From Jiangella endophytica (GTDB lineage: Bacteria > Actinomycetota > Actinomycetes > Jiangellales > Jiangellaceae), in contig NZ_QVAI01000032.1 of assembly GCF_003427025.1 (NCBI RefSeq), positions 1-43,228 on the forward strand: 43,228 nucleotides of DNA, read 5' to 3'. Shown here piece after piece: positions 1 to 7,892 of the stretch. Both the position numbers and the translations under genes were made by a program. The notes under the pieces are model-generated. The model saw only the letters and a list, made by a program, of their open reading frames with translations, searched no databases and was not told the DNA's origin. Position 1 is the stretch's first letter. Each line of letters begins with the position of its first letter.

Positions 1-19
1 TGTCGTCGGCGACCTCCAC
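1..19 (-). CDS. Possible 5' end of a divergent gene, cut by the window edge
   Basis: On the minus strand a GTG at 19-17 is preceded at five bases by GGGAGG (30-25), and the frame stays open to the window edge (V-E-V-A-D-D). The region between it and the AhpD-like gene carries two operator-like palindromes, as expected for a divergent promoter. Only six codons are visible, so the product is unknown and the call rests on the ribosome-binding site and context alone. Confidence 0.25.
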
Positions 20-50
20 ACCGTCCTCCCACAAGCCACTGCGGCCATTT

Positions 51-91
51 TTCAACGCACCTCTTGACGAATCTTCCACGCATGTGTTGAC
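51..91. promoter_or_regulatory. Two copies of the 18-bp locus operator upstream of the AhpD-like gene
   Basis: Two 18-bp sites of the form found throughout the locus lie at 51-68 (TTCAAC-GCACCT-CTTGAC) and 74-91 (TTCCAC-GCATGT-GTTGAC). The first ends in TTGACG (64-69), which could be a -35 box; a weak -10 (TTGACT, 87-92) would lie 17 bases further and overlap the second site. A regulator bound here would cover the promoter of the gene starting at 115 and possibly a divergent promoter. The operator role is inferred from recurrence. Confidence 0.6.
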
Positions 92-114
92 TCGGCTCTC
101 AGGAGGCGATGAGC

Positions 115-1191
115 ATGGGCAATGTGCAGTGGATCCCGCTGGTGCCGGTGGCCGAACTCCCCGCCGATCTCGAGCTGATGGCGAAGAAGTGGATCGCCAT
201 GGAGGACGGAGACCCGAACTTCATCCAGACCGTCGGGCAGGTCCCGGAGACGCTACGGCCGTACATCCGGTGGAGCTCGCCGATGTGGCGCAAGGGACTG
301 ATCCAGCACCGCACCAAGGAGCTGTGCCGGATCAGGATCGCCAACGCGAACGACTGTCCGTACTGCATGAACATGCGGTTCGAGACCGGGCGCCGGCAGG
401 GCATCGACAAAGTGCTTGAGGACCAGCTCGGCGACTACGAGGCCGGTGACTTCACCGATCGTGAGAAGGCCGCGCTCCGCTACACCGACGAGATCTACAT
501 GGACAACATCCTCTGGGACTATCAGCGTGTTCCGGCCGACGTCTACGAGCGGCTGTCGCTGCAGTTCACCGAGGCCGAGATCGTGGAACTGACGTGGGCC
601 ATCTCGGTCGCCATCGAGTACGGGCGCAATTTCACCGTCTGGGGTGTGCCCGTCACCAATGAGAAGACCCGGCTCCCGCTGCAGCAGCTGCAGGAGCGCA
701 TGAGCCCGAAGCTCGAGGTCGACAGCGCGACGGAGGCGGAGTGCCGCGCCGAGCTGTTGCGCATCTACGACGAGCAGCCCAAGGACGCTGTAGCGCTGAG
801 CACTCTGCTCGCCCGGCCCGACATGCTGCACCCGGTGCTGCGGTACTACCGGCACCTCACCGACGGCGGGCCGCTCGAACCGAGCGTGAAGCACGCGGTG
901 AAGACCAAGATCCTCCAGCTCGACGAACGGATCACCGACGGCGACCAGCCGGGCCAGGCGACGGAACGTGTGGCGGCCGCGACCGAGTGGGCCGCCGCGA
1001 TGGCGGTCGACTTCCGGACCCTGGTCGGCAACACGGACGCACGAGACCGGCTGGCGGCGGTGTTCAGCGTGCCGGAGCTGGTCGAGCTGGGCATGTGGTC
1101 CGGCTTCAGCCTGATCCTGCGCCGGGTCGCCGCTGTGCTCGGCTCCCGGGTGTTGCCGGCGACGTACGGGCTGCAGGCTCCGACTCGCTGA
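115..1191 (+). CDS. AhpD-like / carboxymuconolactone decarboxylase family protein, two-domain
   Basis: The N-terminal half is a carboxymuconolactone decarboxylase/AhpD-type helical domain. It has the redox motif CPYC (Cys81, Cys84) after the typical ELCRIRIAN helix, followed by DFTDREKAALRYTDEI. In this family the CxxC pair serves peroxide or disulfide chemistry; proteins lacking it can be decarboxylases or isomerases. The C-terminal half (about residues 200-358) repeats the fold pattern loosely but has no cysteine pair, so it looks like a degenerate second domain. An ATG at 109 is in frame, but AGGAGG (101-106) would be only two bases away; it is eight bases from the ATG at 115, which I prefer. 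It is the first gene of a unit with the amidohydrolase and DUF59 genes. The substrate is unknown. Confidence 0.8.
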   Translation: MGNVQWIPLVPVAELPADLELMAKKWIAMEDGDPNFIQTVGQVPETLRPYIRWSSPMWRKGLIQHRTKELCRIRIANANDCPYCMNMRFETGRRQGIDKVLEDQLGDYEAGDFTDREKAALRYTDEIYMDNILWDYQRVPADVYERLSLQFTEAEIVELTWAISVAIEYGRNFTVWGVPVTNEKTRLPLQQLQERMSPKLEVDSATEAECRAELLRIYDEQPKDAVALSTLLARPDMLHPVLRYYRHLTDGGPLEPSVKHAVKTKILQLDERITDGDQPGQATERVAAATEWAAAMAVDFRTLVGNTDARDRLAAVFSVPELVELGMWSGFSLILRRVAAVLGSRVLPATYGLQAPTR

Positions 1192-1211
1192 ACTGAATGG
1201 TGAGGAGATCG

Positions 1212-2357
1212 ATGTACGAGGACGTCTTCGTTCTGGACTCGCTGGTGCACGCGCTCAACTGGACGGAGGAGAACTGGGCCGACCGGACGGCGTGCAAGGC
1301 ATCGTGTGACGCGGCCGCCTTCACCGCTGCCAACCACGGCCACCCGGCCTACGACATGCCGCCCGAGTTGTTCCTGCGCGACTGGACGCCGGAGGATTCT
1401 GCCAACCTGCTGTTCCGTGAGAGCACGACGAGCGTGGGTGTGTTCAACCCGCAGCCGCTGTTCGTGTTCAAGGACGGGCAGACATCGGTGGAGAAGGCCG
1501 TCGAGGCCGTGACGAAGTACCCGAGCCGCTTCATCGGCAGCTACGCGGCGATCGACCCGCTCCGCGACGGCTGGCGCACGCACCTGGCCGAGCAGATCGC
1601 CGAGCTGAGGCCGCTGGGCATCAAGGTCTACCCGGCCAGCTGGCAGGAGCAGGGCATGCGGACCTGGGCGCTGAACGACCCGAAGGTCGCCTTCCCGCTC
1701 TTCGAGTTCGCCCTCGAGCACGGGATCCGCCACATCGCCGTCCACAAGGCGCTGCCGATCGGGCCGATGGAGTACCGCGGCGCCTTCGGCCCAGCCGACG
1801 TCGAGGGCGCGGCGGCACACTTCCCGGAGATCGACTTCGAGGTCGTGCACGGTGGCATGTCGTTCGTCGAAGAGACCGCCTGGCTGCTGGCGAAGTTCCC
1901 GAACGTCTACATCAACCTCGAGAACATGAACATCGTCGTGGCGCGGCGGCCGCGCACCTTCGCGCGGCTGCTGCTCGGCCTGCTGCACGTCGGAGGCAAC
2001 GCGCTCTACGACCGCATCCAGTGGGGGACAGGTACCTTCCAGTTCCACCCCCGCCGTTGCATCGAGGCGTTCCTCGACTTCGAGTTCCCCGACGACCTGC
2101 TCGAGGACACCGGCCTCTACCACCCGGTCGAGCAGATCACTCTCGAGCGCAAGCGGGACATCCTGGCGCGCAACTTCGCCCGTCGCCACGACCTCGACCT
2201 CGACCGGCTCCGGCAGGGGATCGCCGGCGACGAGTTCGCCCGGCTGCCCGGAGAGCCGCTCCCGGCGCCGTACTCGACGCTGAGCTGGCTGAGCCCGGAC
2301 GTCCACGCGGCCACGTTCGCCCCGCTGGAGGAGCCGGCGACCGCGAGTGCGCCATGA
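1212..2357 (+). CDS. Amidohydrolase-2 (ACMSD-like) family protein with an altered metal site
   Basis: This is a TIM-barrel protein of the amidohydrolase-2/ACMSD group, about 381 residues. Recognisable landmarks are the first strand (VLDSLVHAL), GIKVYPA, IAVHKALP, EVVHGGMSF and WGTGTFQFHP. Family enzymes normally bind metal through an N-terminal HxH and a late Asp in GSDxP; here the first His of HxH is absent (only His13) and the Asp position reads TG, so the metal site is atypical. The start at 1212 is chosen because GAGGAG (1202-1207) sits four bases upstream; the in-frame ATG at 1197 has no such site. The gene overlaps the next by ATGA. Amidohydrolase-2 plus DUF59 pairs are known to me from actinobacterial propane-type monooxygenase operons, but no such monooxygenase is in this window. 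Confidence 0.75.
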   Translation: MYEDVFVLDSLVHALNWTEENWADRTACKASCDAAAFTAANHGHPAYDMPPELFLRDWTPEDSANLLFRESTTSVGVFNPQPLFVFKDGQTSVEKAVEAVTKYPSRFIGSYAAIDPLRDGWRTHLAEQIAELRPLGIKVYPASWQEQGMRTWALNDPKVAFPLFEFALEHGIRHIAVHKALPIGPMEYRGAFGPADVEGAAAHFPEIDFEVVHGGMSFVEETAWLLAKFPNVYINLENMNIVVARRPRTFARLLLGLLHVGGNALYDRIQWGTGTFQFHPRRCIEAFLDFEFPDDLLEDTGLYHPVEQITLERKRDILARNFARRHDLDLDRLRQGIAGDEFARLPGEPLPAPYSTLSWLSPDVHAATFAPLEEPATASAP

Positions 2358-2740
2358 CCGCGCTCGCGCACGTCGGCTGGTCGGTACCGGGAGGCCTGGG
2401 GGCGGCGGTGGAGGACAGGCTCGACCAGATCATCGACCCCTGCAGCACCGCCAGCGTGCTGCCGATGAGCATCGTCGAGATGGGGCTGGTCGCCGACGTG
2501 ACGCTGGCGGGCGGCCGGTTGGCCGTGCACCTGCGGCTCACGTCGCCGTCCTGCCTGATGGTCGGCTACATCGCCCGTGAGGTGGAGGAACGGCTGGCCG
2601 GCCTCGCCGACGGCGTCGACGTCGTGCCCGACGCCGGACTCGACTGGGATCCGGGCCACGTCGATCCGGAGATCGCCGCCGAGCGAGCGCGCCGGCTCAC
2701 CTTCCTCGACCTGAAGGGGTTAGCCCGGCCGGCGGGGTGA
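2354..2740 (+). CDS. MIP18/DUF59-family metal-sulfur cluster assembly factor
   Basis: This is a 128-residue protein with the MIP18 (DUF59, PaaD/SufT-like) pattern: PMSIVEMGLVADVTL, then VHLRLTSPSCLMVGYI with the conserved cysteine, then VVPDAGLDWDPGHV. Family members help insert or mature Fe-S clusters, often for one dedicated oxygenase or dehydratase encoded nearby. Its ATG overlaps the amidohydrolase stop (ATGA), so the two are translationally coupled. Possible clients in the locus include the ferredoxin at 18830, but this is a guess. The gene ends 15 bases from the convergent aldo/keto reductase gene. Confidence 0.8.
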   Translation: MTALAHVGWSVPGGLGAAVEDRLDQIIDPCSTASVLPMSIVEMGLVADVTLAGGRLAVHLRLTSPSCLMVGYIAREVEERLAGLADGVDVVPDAGLDWDPGHVDPEIAAERARRLTFLDLKGLARPAG

Positions 2741-2755
2741 CGTCGCTCGAACCGG

Positions 2756-3712
2756 TCAGGACACCAGGCCGGCGAAGTCCATCTCCGGGACCGGTTCGAC
2801 GATCCGGCGGATCGCGTCGAGGTCGGCGCCGGTCAGCTCGATGGTCAGAGCGCGGCGCAGCGCGTCGACGTGCTCGGGCGCCTGGACGCCGACGATGGGG
2901 ATCGCCGTCACGGGGTGCGACCGGGCCCAGGCCACGGCCAGTTCGGGCAGCCGCACGCCGTGCCGAGCGGCGATGTCGGACAGCCGGGCGGTCGCGGCGA
3001 CCCGGGCGGCGTAGCGATCGCCGCCGAAGTCGGGTGACTGGCTGCGAAAGTCGGAGCTGGGAAACGCCGGGGCCGGCCCGAAGGTCCCGGACAGGTAGCC
3101 CTGGGCCAGCGCAGCGTAGCCCAGCACCGTGACGTCGTGGCGTTGCGCAAACGGGAGGATCTCCCGCTCCACGTCGCGGCTGAAGAGGCTGTACGGCACC
3201 TGGACGACGTCCAGCGGCGCCGTCGCGGTGAACCGGGTCAGCTGCTCGACGGTGAAGTTCGAGACGCCGACGGCGCGGGTCAGGCCCTCGTCGACGAAGT
3301 CACGCATCGCCGCCGCCACCTCGTCGACCGGCACCTCGGGGTCGAACCAGTGCACGAGATACATGTCCAGCTGCTCCACGCCCAGCCGGGAGAGCGACGT
3401 GAGCAGGGACGAGCGCAGGAATTCCGGCCGCGAGTTCGGCACGAACGGGGTGGCCGCGCCGGGCCGGTCGCGCAGTTCCAGCCCGCCCTTGGAGCACAGA
3501 ACCAGACTGTCGCGGTCGCGCCGCAGGCGATCGGCGAAAAGCGTGCCCAGGATGCGCTCGGCGCGCCCGTAGGCGTGCGCGGTGTCGAAGAGCGCCAGGC
3601 CTTGGTCCACTGCGTGGGCGAGCGCCGCCTTGGACTGCTCGGGATCACCCGCCCAGACCGACGCCAGTGTGTACGTGCCGATGCAGACGGGCGGCAGCTC
3701 GCGCCCGGTCAC
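2756..3712 (-). CDS. Aldo/keto reductase
   Basis: This is a 318-residue aldo/keto reductase of the usual barrel length. The catalytic tetrad is visible: Asp43 and Tyr48 in FDTAHAYG, Lys75 in LCSKGG and His121 in YLVHW; the NADP-site strand IPIVGVQ is near the C-terminus. Such enzymes reduce or oxidise carbonyl/alcohol pairs with NADP(H). It starts with a GTG that overlaps the thioesterase stop (GTGA), so the two are one minus-strand unit transcribed away from the first P450 gene. A role in handling a carbonyl intermediate is inferred; the substrate is not predictable. Confidence 0.88.
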   Translation of the reverse strand: MTGRELPPVCIGTYTLASVWAGDPEQSKAALAHAVDQGLALFDTAHAYGRAERILGTLFADRLRRDRDSLVLCSKGGLELRDRPGAATPFVPNSRPEFLRSSLLTSLSRLGVEQLDMYLVHWFDPEVPVDEVAAAMRDFVDEGLTRAVGVSNFTVEQLTRFTATAPLDVVQVPYSLFSRDVEREILPFAQRHDVTVLGYAALAQGYLSGTFGPAPAFPSSDFRSQSPDFGGDRYAARVAATARLSDIAARHGVRLPELAVAWARSHPVTAIPIVGVQAPEHVDALRRALTIELTGADLDAIRRIVEPVPEMDFAGLVS

Positions 3713-4362
3713 GAGAGCAGCCCCTGCTCCTCGGGGGTGGCGTCGTCGCGAAGGACGACCCAGAGGCCCTCGCCGCTGGCGGCGACCACGCCGTCGCGGC
3801 GGATCTCCCCGGTGACGAAGAGCTTGCGGTTCTCGCGCCGGATGATCCGGGCACTCACCTGGAGTGGGATCCCCACCGGCAGTACCCGCCGATAGTCGAC
3901 GTGCAGGTAGGCGGTGCGGCTCGGCGGGCCCGCGTTCGCGAGGCGCCCGAGGACCTCGTCGAAGGCCAGTGCGATGGCGCCGCCATGCGCCGCCACCCCG
4001 CCACCGAGGTAGAACGGCGAGAACGCGAACGTCCCTTCCGCGGTGTCGTCGTCGATGCTCGTGAAGTCGATCGGCACGGAGAGTGGATGACCCCGGCCGG
4101 CGACGTCGCCGCGCAACCCGCTGTACTGGCGGCCCACCTCGACCCGGGCCTGGGCGAGCACAGTCGATGCCTGTTCGATCAGGGCGCGGGCGCTGTCGGC
4201 GATCTCGGACGAGGGATCGGAGCAGGTGACGAGATCCTGTAGCTCGCGGAGGGCGGACACGAGGGCCACGAAGGACGATCCGCCCGGGGTGATGCCGCCG
4301 GTGTCATGGCCCCAGTAGCGCCGGGGGTCGGCGATGGCGGTGTCGGCACGGCGATCGGTCAC
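3709..4362 (-). CDS. PaaI/THEM4-like hotdog-fold thioesterase
   Basis: This protein of about 217 residues has a C-terminal hotdog domain (roughly residues 100-205) with the signature GGGVAAHGGAIALAFDEVLG, followed by AYLHVDYRRVLPVG and a last strand GEGLWVVL. PaaI/THEM4-type enzymes hydrolyse acyl-CoA thioesters and can rescue CoA from dead-end intermediates. The start is taken as the GTG at 4362, which is preceded six bases away by GAGGAGGAG on the minus strand; an in-frame ATG at 4428 would lie inside the promoter. It is the first gene of a two-gene unit with the aldo/keto reductase and shares its upstream region, with two operator palindromes, with the divergent P450. Confidence 0.75.
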   Translation of the reverse strand: MTDRRADTAIADPRRYWGHDTGGITPGGSSFVALVSALRELQDLVTCSDPSSEIADSARALIEQASTVLAQARVEVGRQYSGLRGDVAGRGHPLSVPIDFTSIDDDTAEGTFAFSPFYLGGGVAAHGGAIALAFDEVLGRLANAGPPSRTAYLHVDYRRVLPVGIPLQVSARIIRRENRKLFVTGEIRRDGVVAASGEGLWVVLRDDATPEEQGLLS

Positions 4363-4396
4363 GTTCGGCTCCTCCTCGGTCCGGCACGGGCGCACT

Positions 4397-4458
4397 GTCA
4401 ATGTACCCGTTGACGAATTCTCGACCATCGGCCTACGCTCGTCAACGGGTACGTGGAC
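4397..4458. promoter_or_regulatory. Divergent promoter with two operator palindromes
   Basis: Two 18-bp sites lie at 4397-4414 (GTCAAT-GTACCC-GTTGAC) and 4441-4458 (GTCAAC-GGGTAC-GTGGAC). For the P450 gene, TTGACG (4410-4415) is spaced 18 bases from TACGCT (4434-4439), a good sigma-70-type promoter. The first palindrome covers its -35 box and the second lies at the expected transcription start. In the other direction TTGACA (4402-4397, minus strand) may serve the thioesterase, though its -10 is poor. The paired arrangement matches the promoters at 17484 and 24843. Confidence 0.7.
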
Positions 4459-4474
4459 AGAGGAGGAGTCTCAG

Positions 4475-5728
4475 ATGGCGGGAACGCAGTTGCTCGACGC
4501 CGGGAGCGTCGACCTCGACGATCTCTACGGCGACCTGGCGACCAACCATCCCGAGGTCTTCTATGCCCGGGTCCGTGAGGCTGGGCGCGTCTACCGCAAC
4601 CGCCGGTGGGGCGGGTGGATCGTCACCGGGTACGACGAGGTCGCGGCCGGCTACCGCGATCACACCCGGCTGAGCTCCAATCGGATGGCCGGACCCTGGG
4701 GCGAGAAAGCCGGCCGGCAGCGGGGCGAGGGTGAACTCTCGCCCGTCTTCCGGATCATGGGCGCGTTCTTCGGCTGGATGGACCCACCCGACCACACCCG
4801 GTTTCGCACGTTGCTGCAGTCCGCGTTCACGCCGGGCTCGATCGAGCAGATGCGCCCGCGCGTCGCCGAGCTGGTCGCCGAGTACGCCGAGGCCATCCCC
4901 GATAGCGAGCCGTTCGACTTCATCGACCGCTTCGCGTTCCACCTGCCCGTGACGGTGATCGCCGAGTACCTGGGCGCTCGGGCCGAGGACCGCCACCTCA
5001 TCGGGGAGTGGTCGGAGGACCTGGGGCACACCATCTTCGCCGCCAAGGACGGCCTCGACCCGGCCGAGCGGGCGCGGCTCGGTGACCGGGCGATCGAGAG
5101 CTTCCGGGCGTACTTCGAGGAGATCATCGCCGAGCGGCGCAGGTCGCCTCGCGACGACCTGATCTCACGGCTCGTCACGGCCGGGACGCCGCTCACGCAG
5201 GACGAGATCGTGGCGCAGAGCATCGTGATGATCTTCGCAGGTCACGAGACCACCACGAATCTGCTCGCCAACGGCATGGTGGCCTTCGGCCGATCGCCGG
5301 ACCAGTGGCGCCTGCTGCGCGCCGATCCGGGGTTGGCCCGCACGGCCACCGAGGAACTGCTGCGCTACGACGGGCCCATCGGCGCCCAGGGCCGCTGGGC
5401 GACCACCTCGTTCGAGTGGGATGGTCAACTGATCCGCGAGAACGACCGCGTCATGCTCGTCCAGTGGGCGGCGAACCGCGATCCGCGCGGTTTCGACCAG
5501 CCCGATCGTTTCGACATCACGAGGAAGCGGAATCGACACCTGGGATTCGGGCACGGTATTCACACCTGTCTCGGTTCGCCGTTGGCTCGCGTCGAGGTAC
5601 AGGAGGCACTGAAGCATTTGGCCGGCCGGTTCGCCGAGGTGCGGATCGCGACCGACCCGCTGCGCTACAAGTCCACGCTGACATCGCGGAGCCTCGCCCG
5701 GCTGGACGTCTGTCTCGTCCCTGGCTGA
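4475..5728 (+). CDS. Cytochrome P450 (first copy)
   Basis: This is a soluble bacterial class I P450 of 417 residues. The I-helix motif is FAGHETTTN, the K-helix ExxR is EELLR, and the heme-binding loop is HLGFGHGIHTCLG with Cys365 as the iron ligand. It would hydroxylate or otherwise oxidise a small organic substrate using electrons from a ferredoxin. None is adjacent, so the ferredoxin and reductase at 18830 and 19029 are the likely partners. The ATG at 4475 is preceded by AGGAGGAG with six bases between. It is divergent from the thioesterase unit and followed by tetR. It is clearly different from the second P450 at 17577. The substrate is unknown. Confidence 0.93.
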   Translation: MAGTQLLDAGSVDLDDLYGDLATNHPEVFYARVREAGRVYRNRRWGGWIVTGYDEVAAGYRDHTRLSSNRMAGPWGEKAGRQRGEGELSPVFRIMGAFFGWMDPPDHTRFRTLLQSAFTPGSIEQMRPRVAELVAEYAEAIPDSEPFDFIDRFAFHLPVTVIAEYLGARAEDRHLIGEWSEDLGHTIFAAKDGLDPAERARLGDRAIESFRAYFEEIIAERRRSPRDDLISRLVTAGTPLTQDEIVAQSIVMIFAGHETTTNLLANGMVAFGRSPDQWRLLRADPGLARTATEELLRYDGPIGAQGRWATTSFEWDGQLIRENDRVMLVQWAANRDPRGFDQPDRFDITRKRNRHLGFGHGIHTCLGSPLARVEVQEALKHLAGRFAEVRIATDPLRYKSTLTSRSLARLDVCLVPG

Positions 5729-5775
5729 GCGTCGGAGTAGGCTCGCCACTCGGTGCCTGCGATACTGGTGGCGTT

Positions 5776-5797
5776 CCCGCGCGCCCACGGGCGCGGG
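5776..5797. terminator. GC-rich hairpin between the P450 and tetR genes
   Basis: Seven-base arms CCCGCGC (5776-5782) and GCGCGGG (5791-5797) can form a stem with an eight-base loop, 48 bases after the P450 stop. There is no T-run, so it is not a canonical intrinsic terminator. It may still slow or end transcription before tetR. Apart from this hairpin I see nothing firm in 5729-5828, and no GTCAAC-type operator there. Confidence 0.3.
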
Positions 5798-5828
5798 TGA
5801 CTCCAGAGCTCAGATGAGGTGTTGCGCT

Positions 5829-6482
5829 TTGTCCAGTGGAATCGGGAAGCGGCGTCAGGCGGCGCGTTCTGGGGGCCGCGAGTCCTACGAGGAGCGCCGG
5901 CGCAAACTCATCGAGGCCGCCGCGGCGGTCTTCCAGGAGAAGGGCTACGGCGCCGCCAGCCTGGGGGACGTGGCGAATCTGCTCGGCTCTGATCGTGCCT
6001 CGCTGTATTACTACGTCTCCAGCAAGGAAGAGCTCTTTCATTCCGTCGTGTTCCACGCGGCCGAAGAGAACGTCCGCATCGCCGAGGAGATCTGCGCCAG
6101 TGACATCCCGAGCGGGGAGAAGCTCGAGCAGCTGATCCGGGCATTGATGCTTTCGTATGAGAAGCACTATCCCTATCTCTACGTGTACGTGCAGGAGAAG
6201 ATGAGCCTCTTCGGTCCCGAAGAGGACCGGTCGGTCTGGGCGTCGGACATGTGGGAGCTCAACCGGCGCTATCAGGACCTCGTCACCGGCGTGGTCGAGG
6301 AGGGCATCAAGGAGGGCGTCATCAAGGACGTCGGCCGGCCGCGGGTCATCGCCTACGGCATCATCGGCATGGTCGCCTGGACGCACAGGTGGTTCCGCCC
6401 CGAGGGCCAGTCCACCGGTGAGGAAGTCGCCGAGGCGCTCGCCGAGATCGCCATGCGTGGCGTGCTGGCAGACCGCACCTGA
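5829..6482 (+). CDS. TetR-family transcriptional regulator, likely local repressor
   Basis: The N-terminal helix-turn-helix begins at ESYEERRRKLIEAAAAVFQEKGY and continues ASLGDVANLLGSDRASLYYYVSSKEELF, the standard TetR DNA-binding domain. The remaining ~150 residues are the ligand-binding/dimerisation helices. Many TetR proteins in acyl-CoA catabolic loci sense a CoA thioester. It is the only TetR regulator in the window and sits in the middle of the genes that carry the GTCAAC-N6-GTTGAC palindrome, so it is the best candidate for binding it. Its own upstream region lacks the palindrome. The start is uncertain: ATG at 5814, or TTG at 5829 with GAGG (5816-5819) upstream; I list the TTG. Confidence 0.85.
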   Translation: MSSGIGKRRQAARSGGRESYEERRRKLIEAAAAVFQEKGYGAASLGDVANLLGSDRASLYYYVSSKEELFHSVVFHAAEENVRIAEEICASDIPSGEKLEQLIRALMLSYEKHYPYLYVYVQEKMSLFGPEEDRSVWASDMWELNRRYQDLVTGVVEEGIKEGVIKDVGRPRVIAYGIIGMVAWTHRWFRPEGQSTGEEVAEALAEIAMRGVLADRT

Positions 6483-6575
6483 CCCTCCGCTCGTCGCCGC
6501 GCTGATCCGTCGCGGGGCGGCTTCTGCCTGCTCTTTTGCCGCCTGCCTAGCCGCCGCGGTGGTGCGGGCGATTCT

Positions 6576-6629
6576 GTCAACACACCTTTCCACAAGGGTG
6601 TTGACAGTTCTTCTGGCCGATCGTAGCCT
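6576..6629 (+). promoter_or_regulatory. Promoter and 30-bp compound operator of substrate-binding protein 1
   Basis: TTGACA (6601-6606) and TAGCCT (6624-6629) are separated by 17 bases. The upstream arm GTCAAC (6576-6581) pairs with GTTGAC (6600-6605) as a 30-bp inverted repeat that also contains CCTT/AAGG. It can be read as two overlapping 18-bp sites sharing the middle hexamer TTCCAC. The second paralogue (8280-8309) has the same 30-bp geometry. Upstream, GGCGGC (6516-6521) and GCCGCC (6538-6543) could form a weak stem after tetR. Confidence 0.7.
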
Positions 6630-6683
6630 CGGCGCCAAGCGAGCTCGGGGCTCAGCCCCGGCCGGGCACCAAGGAGGGTGCAC

Positions 6684-7892
6684 ATGGGCAAGAGAGTCGC
6701 GGCGGCCGCGGGTGTCGGCGTTCTACTGGCCGGGATCACCGCGTGTGGCGGGTCCGGCGGGGACGAGGTCTCCGGTGCGGCGGGATCGGGAGAGCCGATC
6801 AGGATCGGCGTGGACCTGGATCTCTCCGGGCCGTTCTCCATCGGCGGGCAGGGTGCTCTGAAGGGCATCGAGGCGTACTTCGACGCCGTCAACGAGGCGG
6901 GGGGGATCGCCGGCCGGGAGGTCGAGCTGACCACCCTCGACAGCGCCGCCGACGTCAACCGGGCGCTGAGCAACGTCCAACAGCTCATCAACCAGGACCA
7001 GGTCGACGCGCTCCTCGGCGTCTCCGTGAGCAGCATCTCCGAGGCCCTGGATCCCGTCGTGGCGGACCACGAGATCCCTCTGGTCTCGGTTGCCGCGGCG
7101 CCGAGTCAGATCTTCCCCGACCCCAGTGATTGGGTCGTCATGGCCCAGTCGGTGCAGAACCAGCAGGTCGGCCCCGCGGTGCAGTTGATCGGCGAGCTGG
7201 TCGACTCGGATCAGCCGCGGGTGGCGTACATCCACTTCGACTCCGCCGCCCACCACGGGTTCGGCAACGGGCTGACCGAGGCGGTCGAGTCGCGCGGCTG
7301 GGAGCTGACCGCGGCCGAGGTGGTGCCGCTGACGGCCGCGCCGGATGTGCGCGCGCAGGCGTCGAACATCGTGGCGTCGCGGCCGGACGTGGTGGTGAGC
7401 CTCATGACCGACAAGAACTCGAAGCTGCTGCAGGAGACCCTTCGGGTACAGGGGTTCACTGGCCCGATCATCCAGAACCCGGACACCGGCCCGGACGTCC
7501 TGGACCAGGTCACAGACGACCCGAACTTCTACCTGATGACGCACACGTACATCGACAACACGGAGAGCGACGACATCGGCGGTGACGACAACTGGGCCGC
7601 GATGACGGATGCCTTCGACGCCACGGGCGTGCCGGTCGACACGGCCTACAGCGTGCGCGGGTACATCAACGCCCAGGTGCTCGGCAACGCGCTCGAGGAG
7701 TGCGGAGGCTGCACGGGCGCCGAGCTGCGCGACACCCTGGTCGGAACCACCGTTCCCACCGATGGCATCACGCCTGGCGATATCAGCTTCGCCGAGGACA
7801 ACCACCAGGGCGTCGAGGCCGTGCCGATCTACCGCTGGAACGGACAGCTGGAGCACGTCGGCGACTACCCGACCGGCACCGGGCTCGACTGA
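6684..7892 (+). CDS. Liv-type ABC transporter substrate-binding lipoprotein (copy 1)
   Basis: This is a 402-residue periplasmic-binding protein of the branched-chain amino acid/amide type (type I fold). A lipoprotein signal with lipobox ITAC puts the lipidated cysteine at about residue 21, so the protein is anchored outside the membrane. The mature part starts with IRIGVDLDLSGPFSIGGQG, typical of LivK-like proteins. In actinomycete catabolic clusters such proteins often bind aromatic or organic acids rather than amino acids. The ATG at 6684 follows AAGGAGG by six bases. It has its own promoter and is separated from the transporter by a close paralogue at 8398, with which it shares long identical stretches. 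The ligand is unknown. Confidence 0.92.
   Translation: MGKRVAAAAGVGVLLAGITACGGSGGDEVSGAAGSGEPIRIGVDLDLSGPFSIGGQGALKGIEAYFDAVNEAGGIAGREVELTTLDSAADVNRALSNVQQLINQDQVDALLGVSVSSISEALDPVVADHEIPLVSVAAAPSQIFPDPSDWVVMAQSVQNQQVGPAVQLIGELVDSDQPRVAYIHFDSAAHHGFGNGLTEAVESRGWELTAAEVVPLTAAPDVRAQASNIVASRPDVVVSLMTDKNSKLLQETLRVQGFTGPIIQNPDTGPDVLDQVTDDPNFYLMTHTYIDNTESDDIGGDDNWAAMTDAFDATGVPVDTAYSVRGYINAQVLGNALEECGGCTGAELRDTLVGTTVPTDGITPGDISFAEDNHQGVEAVPIYRWNGQLEHVGDYPTGTGLD
7353..7438 (+). repeat. 86-bp tract identical to 9049-9134 (copy 1)
   Basis: The bases 7353-7438 inside the first binding-protein gene match 9049-9134 in the second without a mismatch, third codon positions included, while the flanking sequence differs. 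The offset is 1,696 bases. This fits gene conversion between, or recent duplication of, the two genes. Confidence 0.85.

Noticed and set aside
5729..5828. Search for the 18-bp palindrome upstream of tetR
   Set aside because: No GTCAAC/GTTGAC half-sites are present, so autoregulation through this element is not supported by the sequence.
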